From Auanema rhodensis (Eukaryota; Nematoda; Chromadorea; Rhabditida; Rhabditidae): a stretch of 64,000 bases of DNA. Of the stretch, positions 63,815-64,000 are shown piece after piece. Under the pieces are notes generated by a model, which was given only the letters and a program-made list of their open reading frames with translations, did not search any database and was not told the origin of the DNA. Positions within the stretch are counted from its first letter, which is position 1, and each line of letters opens with the position of its first letter. The position numbers and the translations under genes were made by a program. The stretch covers positions 4,774,001 through 4,838,000 of the forward strand of contig OZ059895.1 in assembly GCA_964057225.1 (NCBI GenBank), written 5' to 3'.

Positions 63815-64000
63815 TCGAATGCACTATACTTCATTGAGAAACGCTTAATACAAAAATTAGTTATGATCGTTCGAAAAATGATGCATTAGTGTATGTTGAG
63901 TTTCCATGTACACTCAACATTGCTTCCAAAAACATTTTGACAAAAATTTTTTCGAAAAATTTCAAAATAATTTAGCAAAAAGTAGATGTTTTTAGATTCT
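63815..64000 (+). repeat. Last unit, cut by the window edge (186 bp)
   Basis: Positions 1-186 of a unit with C57 (GTTCGAAAAATG) and C113. It ends mid-unit, so the array continues beyond the window. Confidence 0.95.

Larger units (their letters stand above)
1..64000 (+). repeat. 351-bp tandem satellite array, 183 units, fills the window
   Basis: Every base belongs to head-to-tail copies of one 351-bp unit (phase set at TCGAATGCAC; the phase is arbitrary). Boundaries followed through the window give 152 units of 351 bp, 18 of 350, 9 of 355, one of 354 (40738), one of 352 (11237), one rearranged 261-bp unit (48814) and a 186-bp partial unit at the end; the sum matches the window. Base composition of the commonest unit is 53 C and 57 G in 351 (31% GC), with A/T runs up to about six. 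Most units differ from each other at only a few positions. All six reading frames of the unit contain stops, and because 351 is 117 codons the stops recur in every copy, so no gene is expected. The length is near two nucleosome repeats. Role in centromere or pericentric heterochromatin is inference from array type only. Confidence 0.98.
49075..64000 (+). repeat. Block IV of the array (42 units and a partial)
   Basis: Begins after the rearranged unit. B/A dimers occur first (49426-51531), then a mixed zone (51532-53990) with two GTGG units, then tetramer-like repeats to 62410. Private marks: TAGGAAAAAG, TCCAACAACA, GTTCGAAAAATG (shared with 40387), TACAACAATT with GATATTTTTCG, and GAACCTATATC. 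Confidence 0.83.

Noticed and set aside
1-64000. Protein-coding frames in the unit
   Set aside because: 351 is a multiple of three, so an open frame would run for kilobases, but each of the six frames of the reference unit has at least one stop. The longest stretches, about 35-45 codons on the minus strand, show no codon pattern or start context.
1-64000. CRISPR-like array
   Set aside because: The repeats are directly adjacent 351-bp units with no unique spacers and no cas genes.
1-64000. Known satellites such as the Drosophila 359-bp (1.688) family or primate alpha satellite
   Set aside because: The length is similar to the first, but the sequence features I recall for either are not present. 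The identity is left open.
1-64000. A gene-based undescribed system (defence, biosynthesis, mobile element)
   Set aside because: No non-satellite sequence is present in the window to encode one.

Overview
The whole window is one uninterrupted tandem array of a single satellite DNA family. No gene, RNA gene, transposon, CRISPR array or unique sequence was found. The basic unit is 351 bp, about 31% G+C, and all copies run head to tail in one orientation. Starting the unit at TCGAATGCAC puts position 1 of the unit at base 1. By reading every unit boundary I count 182 units plus a partial one: 152 of 351 bp, 18 of 350 bp, 9 of 355 bp, one each of 354 and 352 bp, one rearranged 261-bp unit at 48814-49074, and 186 bp of a last unit from 63815. 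These lengths sum exactly to the window, so nothing is left over. The array continues past both ends.

Organism: a eukaryote with a large heterochromatic or centromere-like satellite block. CpG is not depleted in the unit (12 observed against about 8.6 expected from base composition), which fits a genome with little CpG methylation, such as many insects and other invertebrates, better than a vertebrate or plant. I do not recognise the family and cannot name the species.

Layout. Units fall into a few types set by linked variants (unit positions 113, 170, 180-206, 221, 233, 272-274, 288, 301). Four blocks follow from which types occur. Block I (1-12992) has trimer to hexamer higher-order repeats built on units carrying TTAAACG, with C233 absent until its last unit. 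Block II (12993-31961) is dominated by a six-step order T-B-A-A*-D-E followed by C or by A plus a 355-bp unit. Block III (31962-48813) has A, A', B, C and D in looser order and a second copy of a seven-unit segment about 9.8 kb away. It ends at the rearranged unit 48814-49074. Block IV (49075-64000) has three copies of a B/A dimer and then tetramer-like repeats.

How it works: the pattern is what repeated unequal exchange and gene conversion produce. Several units are visible recombinants, with the 5' part of one type and the 3' part of another, and the types missing next to them are the ones such an exchange would remove (5972-6322, 23180-23534, 42851-43551). Each unit also carries three inverted repeats and an almost invariant stretch at about positions 60-110, candidates for chromatin or protein binding. 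No protein-coding or RNA function is supported.
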